This document shows positions 26,082 to 34,638 of a stretch of 64,000 bases of DNA, in pieces. Source of the DNA: Oscillospiraceae bacterium (GTDB taxonomy: Bacteria; Bacillota; Clostridia; Oscillospirales; Ruminococcaceae); the NCBI GenBank assembly GCA_017436575.1, contig JAFSCU010000016.1:1-64000 (forward strand), read 5' to 3'. Under the pieces are notes generated by a model. That model did no database searches, was not told where the DNA came from, and worked only from the letters and a program-made list of their open reading frames with translations. The position numbers and the translations under genes are program-made. Numbering within the stretch: position 1 is the stretch's first letter; every line of letters begins with the position of its first letter.

Positions 26082-27749
26082 ATGAAAATCGTACTTTGCA
26101 GTATCAACAGTAAATATATACATTCGTCCCTGGGCGTGTGGTATCTTTTTGCTGCCGCAAAAAAAATCAACACTCCACACACTGTTACAGTTGTGGAAAG
26201 CACCATAAACAACCAGGTGGAAGACATTGTGGCGCTGATAAACCGTGAAAAACCTGATGTAGTCGGTTTTTCCACATATATATGGAATGTGGAATATGTG
26301 CGCAAAGTTGCCGCCACATTGAAACTTATAAATCCAAATTTAAAAATATGGCTGGGTGGCTCTGAAGCCAGTTTTGATGCAGACAGTCTGCTGAAAAATA
26401 ATTATGTTGACTGGGTTGTAAAAGGGGAAGGGGAAGCTGCATTTATTCAGATGCTGTCTGAAAATTTCACCACCCCTGCAAAAACAGTGGTTACAGGTCC
26501 TTGCTGTGAATATATCAATCCATATACCCCTGAATACCTTGCCGCTTTAAACGGCAGAATTGTCTATCTGGAAACCAGCCGAGGCTGTCCTTTCAGCTGT
26601 GGCTTCTGCCTGTCGGGCAGGGATGAAAATGTACGCTTTTTTGACATGGAAGAAAGCAAGAAAAATATTTTACTCCTTGCAAATTCAGGTACAAAAACAG
26701 TTAAATTTGTAGACAGAACCTTTAACTGCAATGACAAAAGGGCAAGGGAGATATTTGAATTTATAGCAGGGGAAAGGGAAAAAGGCAATATCCCGCAGGA
26801 TGTGGTTTTCCATTGTGAAGTGGAAACTGACCTGTTTACACGGTCTACACTTGACTATATGAAAACCCTTCCCAAAGGCCTTTTCCAGTTCGAAGCAGGT
26901 TTGCAAAGCTTCAATGTAGAAACTTTAAAAGCAGTAAACCGCCGTACAGACATGCCAAAACTGGTGCATAATCTTAAAGAAATTGTATCAGGCGGTAATA
27001 TACATCTGCATATAGACCTTATTGCCGGCCTGCCTTATGAAGATTTCAACAGTTTTTCTGCCAGCTTCAATCAGGCTTATGACATCAATGCAAACGTAAT
27101 TCAGCTGGGTTTTCTTAAACTTCTGAAAGGCTCAACCCTGGAAAAAGAAAAGGAAAAATACAATTATCGCAGCTGGGATTATGCGCCTTATCAGGTGGTG
27201 TCCTGCGACAGTATTTCCTACAATGATTTACTGGAACTGAAAAAATGTGAAGATGCTGTGGAACGTCTTCTCAACAGCGGCAAATTTCCATTTACAGTGC
27301 CTTATCTTATAGAAACCACAGGTTTGTCTGCCTTTGATTTCTTCTATAAATTCGGCAGTTTTATCTTTGACAGCGGTATTAAAAGCCCATCTTTGGAAAA
27401 ATATGCTTCACTGCTGTATGATTACTTTACAAACCATTACAATGCTGACAAATCAGCCTTGCGCGATGTAATGGTAAAAGACAGAATTATTACCGATAAC
27501 ACCGGCAGATTGTTTGGCTTTACCCATGTGCCTGATACGAATTTCAAAAAAATCACCACTGCGCTGCGTCAGCAGACTGTAAATGTATTTGAAAATCAGT
27601 CAGAAAAGGCGGCAAAAGGTAAAATCGGATTTGCAATCCTGTATGCCACTAATCAGGTGATTCTGGCTGACTATACAGACCAGGACCCTGTGACCGGTAT
27701 TTATAATTATAAACTGATTGATTTACATCAGTTTCTTCCTGTAGAATAA
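26082..27749 (+). CDS. B12-binding-domain radical SAM protein
   Basis: The 555-aa protein has an N-terminal cobalamin-binding-like Rossmann domain (about residues 1-140; VGFSTYIWNVEYV and WLGGSEASFDAD). A radical SAM core follows with the cluster motif CPFSCGFC near residue 168, then a C-terminal domain of about 180 residues of the DUF4080 type. Such proteins run radical chemistry on unknown substrates; some are methyltransferases. No biosynthetic partner gene is adjacent. Its upstream AT-rich region has no clear Shine-Dalgarno; CGGAG lies close to the ATG. Confidence 0.88.
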   Translation: MKIVLCSINSKYIHSSLGVWYLFAAAKKINTPHTVTVVESTINNQVEDIVALINREKPDVVGFSTYIWNVEYVRKVAATLKLINPNLKIWLGGSEASFDADSLLKNNYVDWVVKGEGEAAFIQMLSENFTTPAKTVVTGPCCEYINPYTPEYLAALNGRIVYLETSRGCPFSCGFCLSGRDENVRFFDMEESKKNILLLANSGTKTVKFVDRTFNCNDKRAREIFEFIAGEREKGNIPQDVVFHCEVETDLFTRSTLDYMKTLPKGLFQFEAGLQSFNVETLKAVNRRTDMPKLVHNLKEIVSGGNIHLHIDLIAGLPYEDFNSFSASFNQAYDINANVIQLGFLKLLKGSTLEKEKEKYNYRSWDYAPYQVVSCDSISYNDLLELKKCEDAVERLLNSGKFPFTVPYLIETTGLSAFDFFYKFGSFIFDSGIKSPSLEKYASLLYDYFTNHYNADKSALRDVMVKDRIITDNTGRLFGFTHVPDTNFKKITTALRQQTVNVFENQSEKAAKGKIGFAILYATNQVILADYTDQDPVTGIYNYKLIDLHQFLPVE

Positions 27750-27755
27750 TAAAAG

Positions 27756-27792
27756 CTTCGATATTCAAAATATTTTGTTTTGAATATCGAAG
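27756..27792 (+). terminator. hairpin after radical SAM gene, carrying operator-like arms
   Basis: CTTCGATATTCAAAA (27756-27770) and TTTTGAATATCGAAG (27778-27792) form a perfect 15-bp stem, then TTTTCAC. Each arm matches the TTTGATATTCAAA site found before the next gene at all but one base, so the DNA may double as regulator binding sites. Confidence 0.75.
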
Positions 27793-27834
27793 TTTTCACT
27801 TTTTGCACACATATAAGTAATATACTGTAAATAC

Positions 27835-27847
27835 TTTGATATTCAAA
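27835..27847 (+). promoter_or_regulatory. FabT-type operator before the MarR gene
   Basis: TTTGA-TAT-TCAAA is a perfect palindrome 17 nt before the FabT-like start codon. It agrees with the TTTGA-NNN-TCAAA pattern known for FabT sites in lactic acid bacteria. Autoregulation is inferred. Confidence 0.7.
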
Positions 27848-27864
27848 ATAATTATGGAGGGCGT

Positions 27865-28308
27865 ATGGAAAAATTCAAACAGGATATAAACACATTTCTG
27901 GTAGATGCATTTAACAGCCTTTTGCAGATAGAAGAAGATTTTTTGGCAAAAGGTCCTTTCAAAAACATTACTGTAAAGGAAATGCATCTTATAGATACTG
28001 TTGTAAAACTGGAAAATAACAATATAGCAAAAAATATTGCCCGAAAATTGAATATTACCCAAAGTTCATTGACTACCGCTGTAAGCACTCTGGAGAAAAA
28101 GGGAATGCTTATCAGAAAATCAGATGAAAGGGATAAACGTATTGTAAAAATATATCCCACAGAAAAAGCGTTGCAGGTCTATAACCATCACAGACAGTTT
28201 CACAGGGAACTGGTAGATGTGGTTACAAACAAACTGAATCAACAGGAACTGTATGCTTTTGTCAATGGATTGAATAAGGTAAGGGAATTTTTTGATTCCA
28301 GAAAATAA
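27865..28308 (+). CDS. FabT-like MarR-family regulator
   Basis: A 147-aa winged-helix protein. Residues around FKNITVKEMHLIDTVVKLENNN, NIARKLNITQSSLTTAVSTLEKKGMLIRK and the wing DERDKRIVKIYPTEKA follow the pattern of FabT, the acyl-ACP-responsive repressor of fatty-acid synthesis in streptococci. ATGGAGGGCGT precedes the ATG. No fab genes lie in the window. The next gene on the same strand encodes a DegV fatty-acid-binding protein, which supports a lipid role. Family match is by pattern, not by search. Confidence 0.8.
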   Translation: MEKFKQDINTFLVDAFNSLLQIEEDFLAKGPFKNITVKEMHLIDTVVKLENNNIAKNIARKLNITQSSLTTAVSTLEKKGMLIRKSDERDKRIVKIYPTEKALQVYNHHRQFHRELVDVVTNKLNQQELYAFVNGLNKVREFFDSRK

Positions 28309-28345
28309 AACTTGCTTTTATGCGTTCAAATTAAAAGGAGATATT

Positions 28346-29185
28346 ATGAAAACAATTATTCTGACAGATTCAACCTGCGATATTGATAATGATTATCTGA
28401 AAGTTTTAAATGTGGAAACAGTGCCGTTAAAAGTAATTTTCGGCGATGAAAGCTATCTCGATGGTATAGATATCAGCAAAAAGGAATTTTTTGCAAAACT
28501 GGCAGCTTCTTCAGCAAATCCTACCACCAGTCAGCCTTCTCCTGAAGATTTCCTGGCGATATTCAACAGGCGGAAACAGAATGGAGATGAACTGGTGTAT
28601 ATAGGCCTTTCTTCTGTGCTCAGCGGCACACTGCAGTCAGCCAGAATTGCAAAAGAAATGTGCGGATATGACAGTATTTATATAGTGGACTCACTTATAA
28701 CAACTGCCGGCCTTGACCTGTTGACAAGAGTGGCCTGCCAGATGAGGGATGATGGCGAAAATGCAAAAATAATTGCAGAAGAAATTGAAAAACTTGTTCC
28801 TAAAATCAGATTGTATGCTTATGTGGATACACTTAAATATCTTGTTCGCGGTGGCCGCCTGTCAAAAACTGCAGGTGCAATTGGCGGTGCATTGGGTATA
28901 AAACCCCTTATCACTGTGGCTGACGGTGCAGTTGTATCCATAGGTACAGCCCGCGGGCAGAAAAATGCTTTTGAAAAGCTGTGTAGTATTGTAAATGACG
29001 CAGACATAGATACCACAAAACCAATGATGCTTACCTTCACAGAAAATGAAGAAAATATGCATATGCTGGAAATGTATATGAATGAAAATGGTGTAAAATA
29101 CGATTGGCTTTATGGTGAAGTAGGCAGTGTAATAGGCACTCATGTTGGTCCCGGTGCAGCTGCCGTAGCATATTTTGTAAAATAA
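28346..29185 (+). CDS. DegV-family fatty-acid-binding protein (FakB-like)
   Basis: A 279-aa DegV protein: ILTDSTCDID at the N-terminus, the conserved TSQPSPEDF, GLSSVLSGTLQSA, and the Y-V-x-T-L-K-Y-L-x-R-G-G-R-L motif (YVDTLKYLVRGGRL). DegV/FakB proteins hold a single fatty acid for phosphorylation by FakA. I start at the ATG at 28346 behind AAAGGAGAT; the earlier in-frame ATG overlaps the end of the regulator gene. It lies 37 nt downstream of the FabT-like gene and is probably in one transcript with it. Confidence 0.9.
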   Translation: MKTIILTDSTCDIDNDYLKVLNVETVPLKVIFGDESYLDGIDISKKEFFAKLAASSANPTTSQPSPEDFLAIFNRRKQNGDELVYIGLSSVLSGTLQSARIAKEMCGYDSIYIVDSLITTAGLDLLTRVACQMRDDGENAKIIAEEIEKLVPKIRLYAYVDTLKYLVRGGRLSKTAGAIGGALGIKPLITVADGAVVSIGTARGQKNAFEKLCSIVNDADIDTTKPMMLTFTENEENMHMLEMYMNENGVKYDWLYGEVGSVIGTHVGPGAAAVAYFVK

Positions 29186-29202
29186 TATGTGAAACTGCAT
29201 TA

Positions 29203-29231
29203 TTGACAAATATTATATATGGTGATACTAT
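29203..29231 (+). promoter_or_regulatory. promoter of the trpS leader transcript
   Basis: TTGACA at 29203-29208 and TACTAT at 29226-29231 are spaced by 17 nt; an overlapping TATAAT at 29229-29234 would give 20 nt. Both fit a start near 29240. Confidence 0.7.
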
Positions 29232-29239
29232 AATTTTAT

Positions 29240-29484
29240 AATTGAATACCAAACCGATGATTAAGAGGAGTATGTACAGCAGCGATTTTTCAGAGAGTTG
29301 CCGGTGGTGGAATGGCGATATTTCAAGTTGTGCAGAATGGACTTATGAGGGCAGCCCGAAAAGCAATGAGTAGGCGCTGACGGAAAATCCCGGCCGTCAT
29401 ACGGGAAGCGTATGTTGGTACGTTTACTCACAGGTGGTATAACAGAGTTTTTGGCTTCTGTCCTTTGGGGCGGAAGCCTTTTTA
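29240..29484 (+). promoter_or_regulatory. T-box leader of trpS (specifier TGG)
   Basis: Stem I elements are visible (AAGAGGAGTATGTACAGCAG, CAGAGAG, GGTGGTGGAATGG), with a candidate Trp specifier TGG after CAGAA near 29336. The T-box core is GGTGGTATAACAG at 29433-29445, a somewhat divergent form. The first terminator pairs GGCTTC (29453-29458) with GAAGCC (29473-29478) and ends in TTTTTA. Specifier and downstream gene agree. Confidence 0.88.
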
Positions 29485-29495
29485 TATCATCATTG

Positions 29496-29525
29496 CCCTG
29501 ACGTACTGTCAGGGTTTTGTTTTTG
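29496..29525 (+). terminator. second terminator in the trpS leader
   Basis: CCCTGAC (29496-29502) and GTCAGGG (29508-29514) are followed by TTTTGTTTTTG. It lies 12 nt after the T-box terminator and just before the tandem-Trp short ORF, so it is a further attenuation point. Confidence 0.8.
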
Positions 29526-29541
29526 TAAAGGAGGTGACTGT

Positions 29542-29730
29542 ATGGAAGACGGTTGGTGGTCTGTGACCATAAACAGTAATGAAATATATAAAACAGATTT
29601 ATTTTCAAAGGAGATTTATTATGAAAAAAGTTATTCTTACAGGAGACCGTCCTACAGGTCGTCTTCACATCGGTCATTATGCAGGCAGTCTGAAACAGCG
29701 TGTAACTATGCAGAACAGCGCAGAATTTGA
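29542..29730 (+). CDS. putative Trp leader peptide ORF overlapping trpS
   Basis: An ATG preceded by AAAGGAGGTGA (29527-29537), which is fully complementary to the 3' end of 16S rRNA, opens a 62-codon frame that begins MEDGWWSV, with tandem Trp codons at positions 5-6. The frame continues out of register across the trpS start (29621) to 29730. The downstream part is a by-product of overlap. The strong ribosome-binding site, tandem Trp and location suggest a regulatory short ORF; it has no coding family. Confidence 0.6.
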   Translation: MEDGWWSVTINSNEIYKTDLFSKEIYYEKSYSYRRPSYRSSSHRSLCRQSETACNYAEQRRI

Positions 29731-30679
29731 TGAAATTTACATTATGATAGCTGATGCCCAGGCACTTACTGACAATGCAGACAATCCGCAAAAAATCCGT
29801 GACAATATTATAAATGTGGCACTGGATTATCTTTCCATAGGTTTAGACCCTGAAAAATCCACAATATTTATTCAGTCTATGGTACCACAGCTGACAGAAC
29901 TGACATTTTACTATATGAATCTTGTGACCGTTGCACGTCTTTCACGCAACCCTACTGTAAAAGCCGAAATACAGCAGCGAAAATTTGAATCAAGTATTCC
30001 GGTAGGTTTTTTCACTTACCCTATAAGTCAGGCGGCGGATATTACTGCCTTTGGAGCCAGTCATGTACCGGTGGGGGAAGACCAGCGGCCTATGCTGGAA
30101 CAATGCAGGGAAATAGTGGCAAAATTCAATTCTATATATGGCGATACACTTATAATGCCACAGATAGTGCTGGAACAGAACCGGAAAGCCCAGCGTTTGC
30201 CGGGAACAGACGGTAAGGCAAAAATGAGCAAATCCATCGGCAACTGTATTTATCTTTCTGATACAAAAGAAGAAGTGTACCGAAAGGTTATGTCTATGTA
30301 TACAGATCCTGACCATATCAAAATATCAGACCCGGGCAAAGTGGAAGGCAACACGGTGTTTACATATCTTGATGTTTTCTCAAAGCCAGAGCATTTTTCA
30401 ATGTTTTTGCCTGAATATGACAATCTGGACAGTCTGAAAGACCACTATCGCCGTGGTGGACTGGGAGATGTAAAAATCAAAAAATTCCTGGCAGCTGTGC
30501 TGGAAGAAGAACTGGCACCTATAAGACGGCGCAGGGCATATTATGAAAACAATCTTCCGCTGGTTATGGAAATACTTAAAACAGGCTGTAAAAAGGCAGA
30601 GAAAAAAGCAGGGCAGACCCTTGAAAAAGTAAGAAAGGCTATGAAAATAAACTATTTTGACGATAACAGTCTGTTATAG
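29621..30679 (+). CDS. trpS: tryptophanyl-tRNA synthetase
   Basis: A class I synthetase of 352 aa with the HIGH motif (TGRLHIGHYAGSL) and KMSKS (AKMSKSIGNCIYL). I start at the ATG at 29621 because AAAGGAG lies 8 nt upstream; an in-frame ATG at 29579 has no site. The gene is behind a Trp T-box, a second terminator and a tandem-Trp short ORF. GAPs such as the DRPTGR start match bacterial TrpRS. Confidence 0.96.
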   Translation: MKKVILTGDRPTGRLHIGHYAGSLKQRVTMQNSAEFDEIYIMIADAQALTDNADNPQKIRDNIINVALDYLSIGLDPEKSTIFIQSMVPQLTELTFYYMNLVTVARLSRNPTVKAEIQQRKFESSIPVGFFTYPISQAADITAFGASHVPVGEDQRPMLEQCREIVAKFNSIYGDTLIMPQIVLEQNRKAQRLPGTDGKAKMSKSIGNCIYLSDTKEEVYRKVMSMYTDPDHIKISDPGKVEGNTVFTYLDVFSKPEHFSMFLPEYDNLDSLKDHYRRGGLGDVKIKKFLAAVLEEELAPIRRRRAYYENNLPLVMEILKTGCKKAEKKAGQTLEKVRKAMKINYFDDNSLL

Positions 30680-30690
30680 AAAAATAAAAG

Positions 30691-30717
30691 GGCAAAGAGT
30701 ACGCTTTTCCCTTTGCC
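30691..30717 (+). terminator. hairpin after trpS
   Basis: GGCAAAG (30691-30697) and CTTTGCC (30711-30717) flank a 13-nt loop. It has no clean T-tract, so the next hairpin probably does most of the termination. Confidence 0.5.
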
Positions 30718-30726
30718 ATAAACAAA

Positions 30727-30766
30727 AGCGATACCCGCTTTAAAAACGGGTATCGCTGTATTTTTA
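30727..30766. terminator. bidirectional terminator between trpS and gpmI
   Basis: AGCGATACCCG (30727-30737) pairs with CGGGTATCGCT (30747-30757), then GTATTTTTA on the plus side and TTTTGTTT on the minus side. Confidence 0.88.
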
Positions 30767-30773
30767 TATTGAT

Positions 30774-32306
30774 TTAGCAGTTATGGCAGGCAAAAGTAAT
30801 CAGTGATTTGCCGTCCATTTCTTTAGGCTGTTTTTGGCCCATAATCTGAATAACAGTCGGTGCAATGTCAGCCAGTACGCCGCCTTCACGCAGTGCACAA
30901 GGGTAGTTCACCACGCTGAAAGGAACAGGGTTAGTGGTATGTGCTGTAAACACGCTGCCGTCATCTTCCAGCATTTTGTCAGCATTGCCGTGGTCAGCTG
31001 TCAGCAACAGCACGCCATTTACCTGCATAATTTTTTCATACAGTCTGCCAATGCATTCGTCCACAACTTCTACTGCCTGTACAGCTGCATCAAAGTTGCC
31101 TGTATGGCCAACCATGTCGCAGTTTGCATAGTTGAGTATAATTATATCGTATTTACCGGTATCGATTTTTGCAAGCAGCTGGTCAGTTACTTCTCTTGCG
31201 CTCATTTCAGGCTGCATATCATAGGTTTCCACTTTTGGTGATGGTACCAATACTCTGTCTTCGCCGTAATATGGCTTTTCGATACCGCCATTGAAGAAGA
31301 AAGTTACATGGGCGTATTTTTCTGTTTCAGCAATTCTCAGCTGTCTCATTTCCAGGTCGGAAACAAATTCACCCAGTGTGTTTTTCAGGCTCTGTGGTTT
31401 GAATGCCACTTCAACGTTTGGCATAGTGGCATCATACTGTGTAAAGCAAACATAGTTAAGGTTCAGATTTTCTTTTTCTCTGATAAAACCGTCAAATTTA
31501 TCATCAACCAGACATCTTGTGATTTCTCTTGCTCTGTCAGGGCGGAAGTCAAAGAAGATAACAGTGTCGCCTTCGCAGATATTTCCGTCTTCGTTTACGA
31601 TAAATGGTACTGTAAACTCATCTGTAACATCATTTTCGTAGCAGTCTTTCAAATGTGCCACTGGGTCAGCGTGTACATCTGCTTTGCCCAGCACCAGCGC
31701 ATTGTATGCTTTTTCGATTCTTTCCCAGCGGTTGTCTCTGTCCATTGCATAGAATCTGCCGCATACAGCACCAATTTTACCTGTGCCCAGTTCAGCCATT
31801 TTGTTCTGCAGCTGTGTCAGAAATTCTACACCGCTGGTTGGTGCAACGTCACGGCCGTCCATAAATGGATGAACAAATACTTTTTCAGCACCCAGTTTTT
31901 TACACATTTCCAGCAGTGCAAAACAGTGTTCAATATGGCTGTGAACACCACCGTTTGACATAAGGCCGTATATATGCACTTTCCTGTTGTTTTCAACAGC
32001 GTTGTTGATTGCATTTTTCAGCACATCATTATTAAAGAAATCGCCATCTTTGATAGATTTTGTAATTCTTGTCAATTCCTGATAAACAATTCTGCCGGCC
32101 CCCATGTTAGTATGGCCAACTTCACTGTTGCCCATCTGACCTTCTGGCAGACCTACATCCAGACCGCTTGCGCCGATAATTGTTGTAGGGTGTTCTGCAA
32201 AAATTTTGTCCATATTAGGTTTGTTTGCAGCTTTGATAGCGTTGCCCAGTACATTTTCTGTACAGGCAAAACCGTCCATAATACATAAAACTATAGGTCT
32301 TTTCAT
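30774..32306 (-). CDS. gpmI: 2,3-bisphosphoglycerate-independent phosphoglycerate mutase
   Basis: The metal-dependent enzyme that interconverts 3- and 2-phosphoglycerate. The 510-aa protein contains the alkaline-phosphatase-like catalytic Ser in GQMGNSEVGHTNMGAG and the metal-binding HPFMDGRDVAPTSG and LLTADHGNADKM. It is the last gene of pgk-tpiA-gpmI and ends at a terminator shared with trpS. AAAGAGGTA precedes the ATG. Confidence 0.97.
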   Translation of the reverse strand: MKRPIVLCIMDGFACTENVLGNAIKAANKPNMDKIFAEHPTTIIGASGLDVGLPEGQMGNSEVGHTNMGAGRIVYQELTRITKSIKDGDFFNNDVLKNAINNAVENNRKVHIYGLMSNGGVHSHIEHCFALLEMCKKLGAEKVFVHPFMDGRDVAPTSGVEFLTQLQNKMAELGTGKIGAVCGRFYAMDRDNRWERIEKAYNALVLGKADVHADPVAHLKDCYENDVTDEFTVPFIVNEDGNICEGDTVIFFDFRPDRAREITRCLVDDKFDGFIREKENLNLNYVCFTQYDATMPNVEVAFKPQSLKNTLGEFVSDLEMRQLRIAETEKYAHVTFFFNGGIEKPYYGEDRVLVPSPKVETYDMQPEMSAREVTDQLLAKIDTGKYDIIILNYANCDMVGHTGNFDAAVQAVEVVDECIGRLYEKIMQVNGVLLLTADHGNADKMLEDDGSVFTAHTTNPVPFSVVNYPCALREGGVLADIAPTVIQIMGQKQPKEMDGKSLITFACHNC

Positions 32307-32321
32307 TAAAATACCTCTTTC

Positions 32322-33086
32322 TTATTTAACGCATGATACGATTGTGGCAAAGTCGTCAGCTTTAAGGGAAGCACCGCCGATAAGACCACCGTCAATGTTT
32401 TCCATAGCCAGCAGTTCAGCCGCATTTTTTGCATTCATAGAGCCGCCGTACTGGATAGTAACAGCCTGTGCTGTTGCATCATCAAACATTTCAGCCAGCA
32501 AACCACGGATATAGCCGCACACTTCTTCAGCCTGCTGAGCAGTTGCTGTTTTGCCTGTGCCGATAGCCCAAACAGGTTCATAAGCAATAATGCTGTTTTT
32601 CATATTTTCTGCTGTAAAGCCGGCCAGACCTTTTTCAATCTGTGTTTTGATAACATCTTTTGTGATGTCTTTTTCTCTTTCTTCCAGGTTTTCACCTACA
32701 CAGATAATAGGGCAGATACCGCTTTCCAGACAGGCCAGTGCACGTTTGTTTACTGTTTCGTCTGTTTCGCCGAAATATTGTCTTCTTTCGCTGTGGCCAA
32801 CAATAGCGTATTTTACACCAAAATCATTTAGCATATCTGCGCTGATTTCAGCTGTAAATGCACCGCTTTTTGCCCAGTGGCAGTTCTGTGCGCCGATGTT
32901 GATAGCACTGCCTGCAACTGCATCCATAGCAACACCGATGTTGATTGCAGGAACACACAGCAGTATTGTTGCATCGCTTTCTGGCAACTTTTCTTTCATT
33001 TCAGCCAGCAGAGCCTTTGTTTCTGTGGCAGTTTTGTTCATTTTCCAGTTGCCTGCAATAACAACTTTTCTAAGTTCTTTATTCAT
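32322..33086 (-). CDS. tpiA: triosephosphate isomerase
   Basis: Interconverts dihydroxyacetone phosphate and glyceraldehyde-3-phosphate. The 254-aa TIM barrel has GNWKMNK, the catalytic His/Ser segment VGHSERR and the catalytic Glu in AYEPVWAIGTGK, plus phosphate-binding YGGSMN. It lies 15 nt upstream of gpmI and about 76 nt downstream of pgk, with a hairpin between pgk and it. AAGGAGT precedes the ATG. Confidence 0.97.
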   Translation of the reverse strand: MNKELRKVVIAGNWKMNKTATETKALLAEMKEKLPESDATILLCVPAINIGVAMDAVAGSAINIGAQNCHWAKSGAFTAEISADMLNDFGVKYAIVGHSERRQYFGETDETVNKRALACLESGICPIICVGENLEEREKDITKDVIKTQIEKGLAGFTAENMKNSIIAYEPVWAIGTGKTATAQQAEEVCGYIRGLLAEMFDDATAQAVTIQYGGSMNAKNAAELLAMENIDGGLIGGASLKADDFATIVSCVK

Positions 33087-33118
33087 AATGATTAAAACTC
33101 CTTAATATCAAAGATACA

Positions 33119-33149
33119 AATAAAGCGGCAGAAGGGGTGCCGCTTTATT
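33119..33149 (-). terminator. intercistronic hairpin between pgk and tpiA
   Basis: AATAAAGCGGCA and TGCCGCTTTATT form a 12-bp stem with a 7-nt loop. Read on the minus strand a short T-rich tail follows (TTTGTAT). It probably trims or partly terminates pgk mRNA and sets relative levels. Confidence 0.65.
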
Positions 33150-33162
33150 ATATGATTATAAA

Positions 33163-34353
33163 TTATTTGTCATTCAGTGCTGCGATACCTGGCAGTTCCA
33201 GACCTTCCAGGAATTCCAGAGATGCACCGCCACCTGTGGAGATGTGTGTCATTTTGTCAGCATAACCCAGCTGTTCAACTGCTGCTGCACTGTCGCCACC
33301 GCCGATGATGGAAATTGCGCCGCTTTCAGCAACTGATTTTGCAACTGCTTTTGTGCCTTTTGCAAATTCAGGCATTTCAAATACACCCATTGGGCCGTTC
33401 CAAACAACTGTACCTGCGTTTACGATAGCATCGTTAAACAGTTCTCTGGATTTTTCACCGATGTCAAGACCCTGCCAGTCAGCTGGAATTTCTTTGCTGT
33501 CAACTGTTTTAAAGTTGCAGTCTTCTTTGAATTCATCACCAACTACTGTGTCAACAGGCAGCAGGAAGTTAACGCCTTTAGCTTCGGCTTTTGCCATCAG
33601 TTCTTTTGCCAGTTCCACTTTGTCATCTTCGCAGATAGATTTGCCAACTTCATAGCCTTTTGCTTTGAAGAATGTGTAAGCCATACCGCCACCGATAACC
33701 AGTGTGTCTACTTTGTCAATCAGGTTTTCAATAACGCCGATTTTGTCAGAAACTTTTGCACCGCCAAGAATAGCAACAAATGGACGTTTTGGATTTTCAA
33801 GAGCTGTACCCATGATTTCGATTTCTTTCTGAATCAGGTAACCGCAAACTGCTGGCAGATAGTCAGCAACGCCAGCTGTGGAAGCGTGTGCGCGGTGTGC
33901 TGTACCAAAAGCATCGTTTACATAAATTTCAGCCATGGAAGCCAGTTCTTTTGCAAATTCAGGTGCGTTCTTTTCTTCTTCTTTGTGGAAACGCAGGTTT
34001 TCAAGCAGCATCAGTTCGCCGTCTTTCAGAGCAGCAGCTTTAGCTTTTGCATCTTCACCGATAACATCTGTTGCCATAGCTACTTCGCAGCCCAGCAGTT
34101 CTTCCAGTCTTTTCTGAACTGGAACCAGGGAATATTTCATGTTGAATTCGCCCTTTGGTCTGCCCATGTGGGAACAAAGAATAACTTTTGCACCGTTTTC
34201 TTTCAGATATTTGATAGTTTTCAGAGCTTCTCTGATTCTTTTGTCGTCTGTGATAACGCCATCTTTTACAGGTACGTTGAAGTCACATCTTACCAGACAG
34301 GTTTTACCGGCAACATTGATATCTTCAACTGTTTTTTTACCCAAAGCATTCAT
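33163..34353 (-). CDS. pgk: phosphoglycerate kinase
   Basis: The glycolytic kinase that transfers phosphate from 1,3-bisphosphoglycerate to ADP. The 396-aa protein has the N-terminal substrate motif [11 protein letters not shown], the hinge and the nucleotide-binding [21 protein letters not shown] precedes the ATG. It is the first gene of the pgk-tpiA-gpmI operon, read from a strong promoter. Codon use is biased as in gapA. Confidence 0.97.
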   Translation of the reverse strand: MNALGKKTVEDINVAGKTCLVRCDFNVPVKDGVITDDKRIREALKTIKYLKENGAKVILCSHMGRPKGEFNMKYSLVPVQKRLEELLGCEVAMATDVIGEDAKAKAAALKDGELMLLENLRFHKEEEKNAPEFAKELASMAEIYVNDAFGTAHRAHASTAGVADYLPAVCGYLIQKEIEIMGTALENPKRPFVAILGGAKVSDKIGVIENLIDKVDTLVIGGGMAYTFFKAKGYEVGKSICEDDKVELAKELMAKAEAKGVNFLLPVDTVVGDEFKEDCNFKTVDSKEIPADWQGLDIGEKSRELFNDAIVNAGTVVWNGPMGVFEMPEFAKGTKAVAKSVAESGAISIIGGGDSAAAVEQLGYADKMTHISTGGGASLEFLEGLELPGIAALNDK

Positions 34354-34415
34354 AGTAGTATCTCCTTTATTATATATGTTATATTGTTAATTAAATATCA
34401 GCTTGATACAGCTAT

Positions 34416-34444
34416 ATTATATACAATTTGTACAATGAATTCAA
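34416..34444 (-). promoter_or_regulatory. promoter of pgk-tpiA-gpmI
   Basis: On the minus strand TTGAAT (34444-34439) and a perfect TATAAT (34421-34416) are spaced by 17 nt. The leader is about 55 nt. Confidence 0.75.
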
Positions 34445-34638
34445 GAAAATATTGTATTTTTGTTATAAATCACAAAAAGCTGAACAATTATTGTGCATTG
34501 TTGTTAATTATTTAACAACACGGAACTTGTGTTCTGTTTTTTGTTCTGTTTTACAGGGCGGTAACAGCATAATAAAAAGGCGAATATAATTGATTAAGCC
34601 TGTTTTTATGGCTATTTATCAGAAAGAAAGGTGATAAG

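Noticed and set aside
29579..29620. Earlier in-frame start for trpS
   Set aside because: It lacks a ribosome-binding site, while ATG 29621 has AAAGGAG and matches the family N-terminus.
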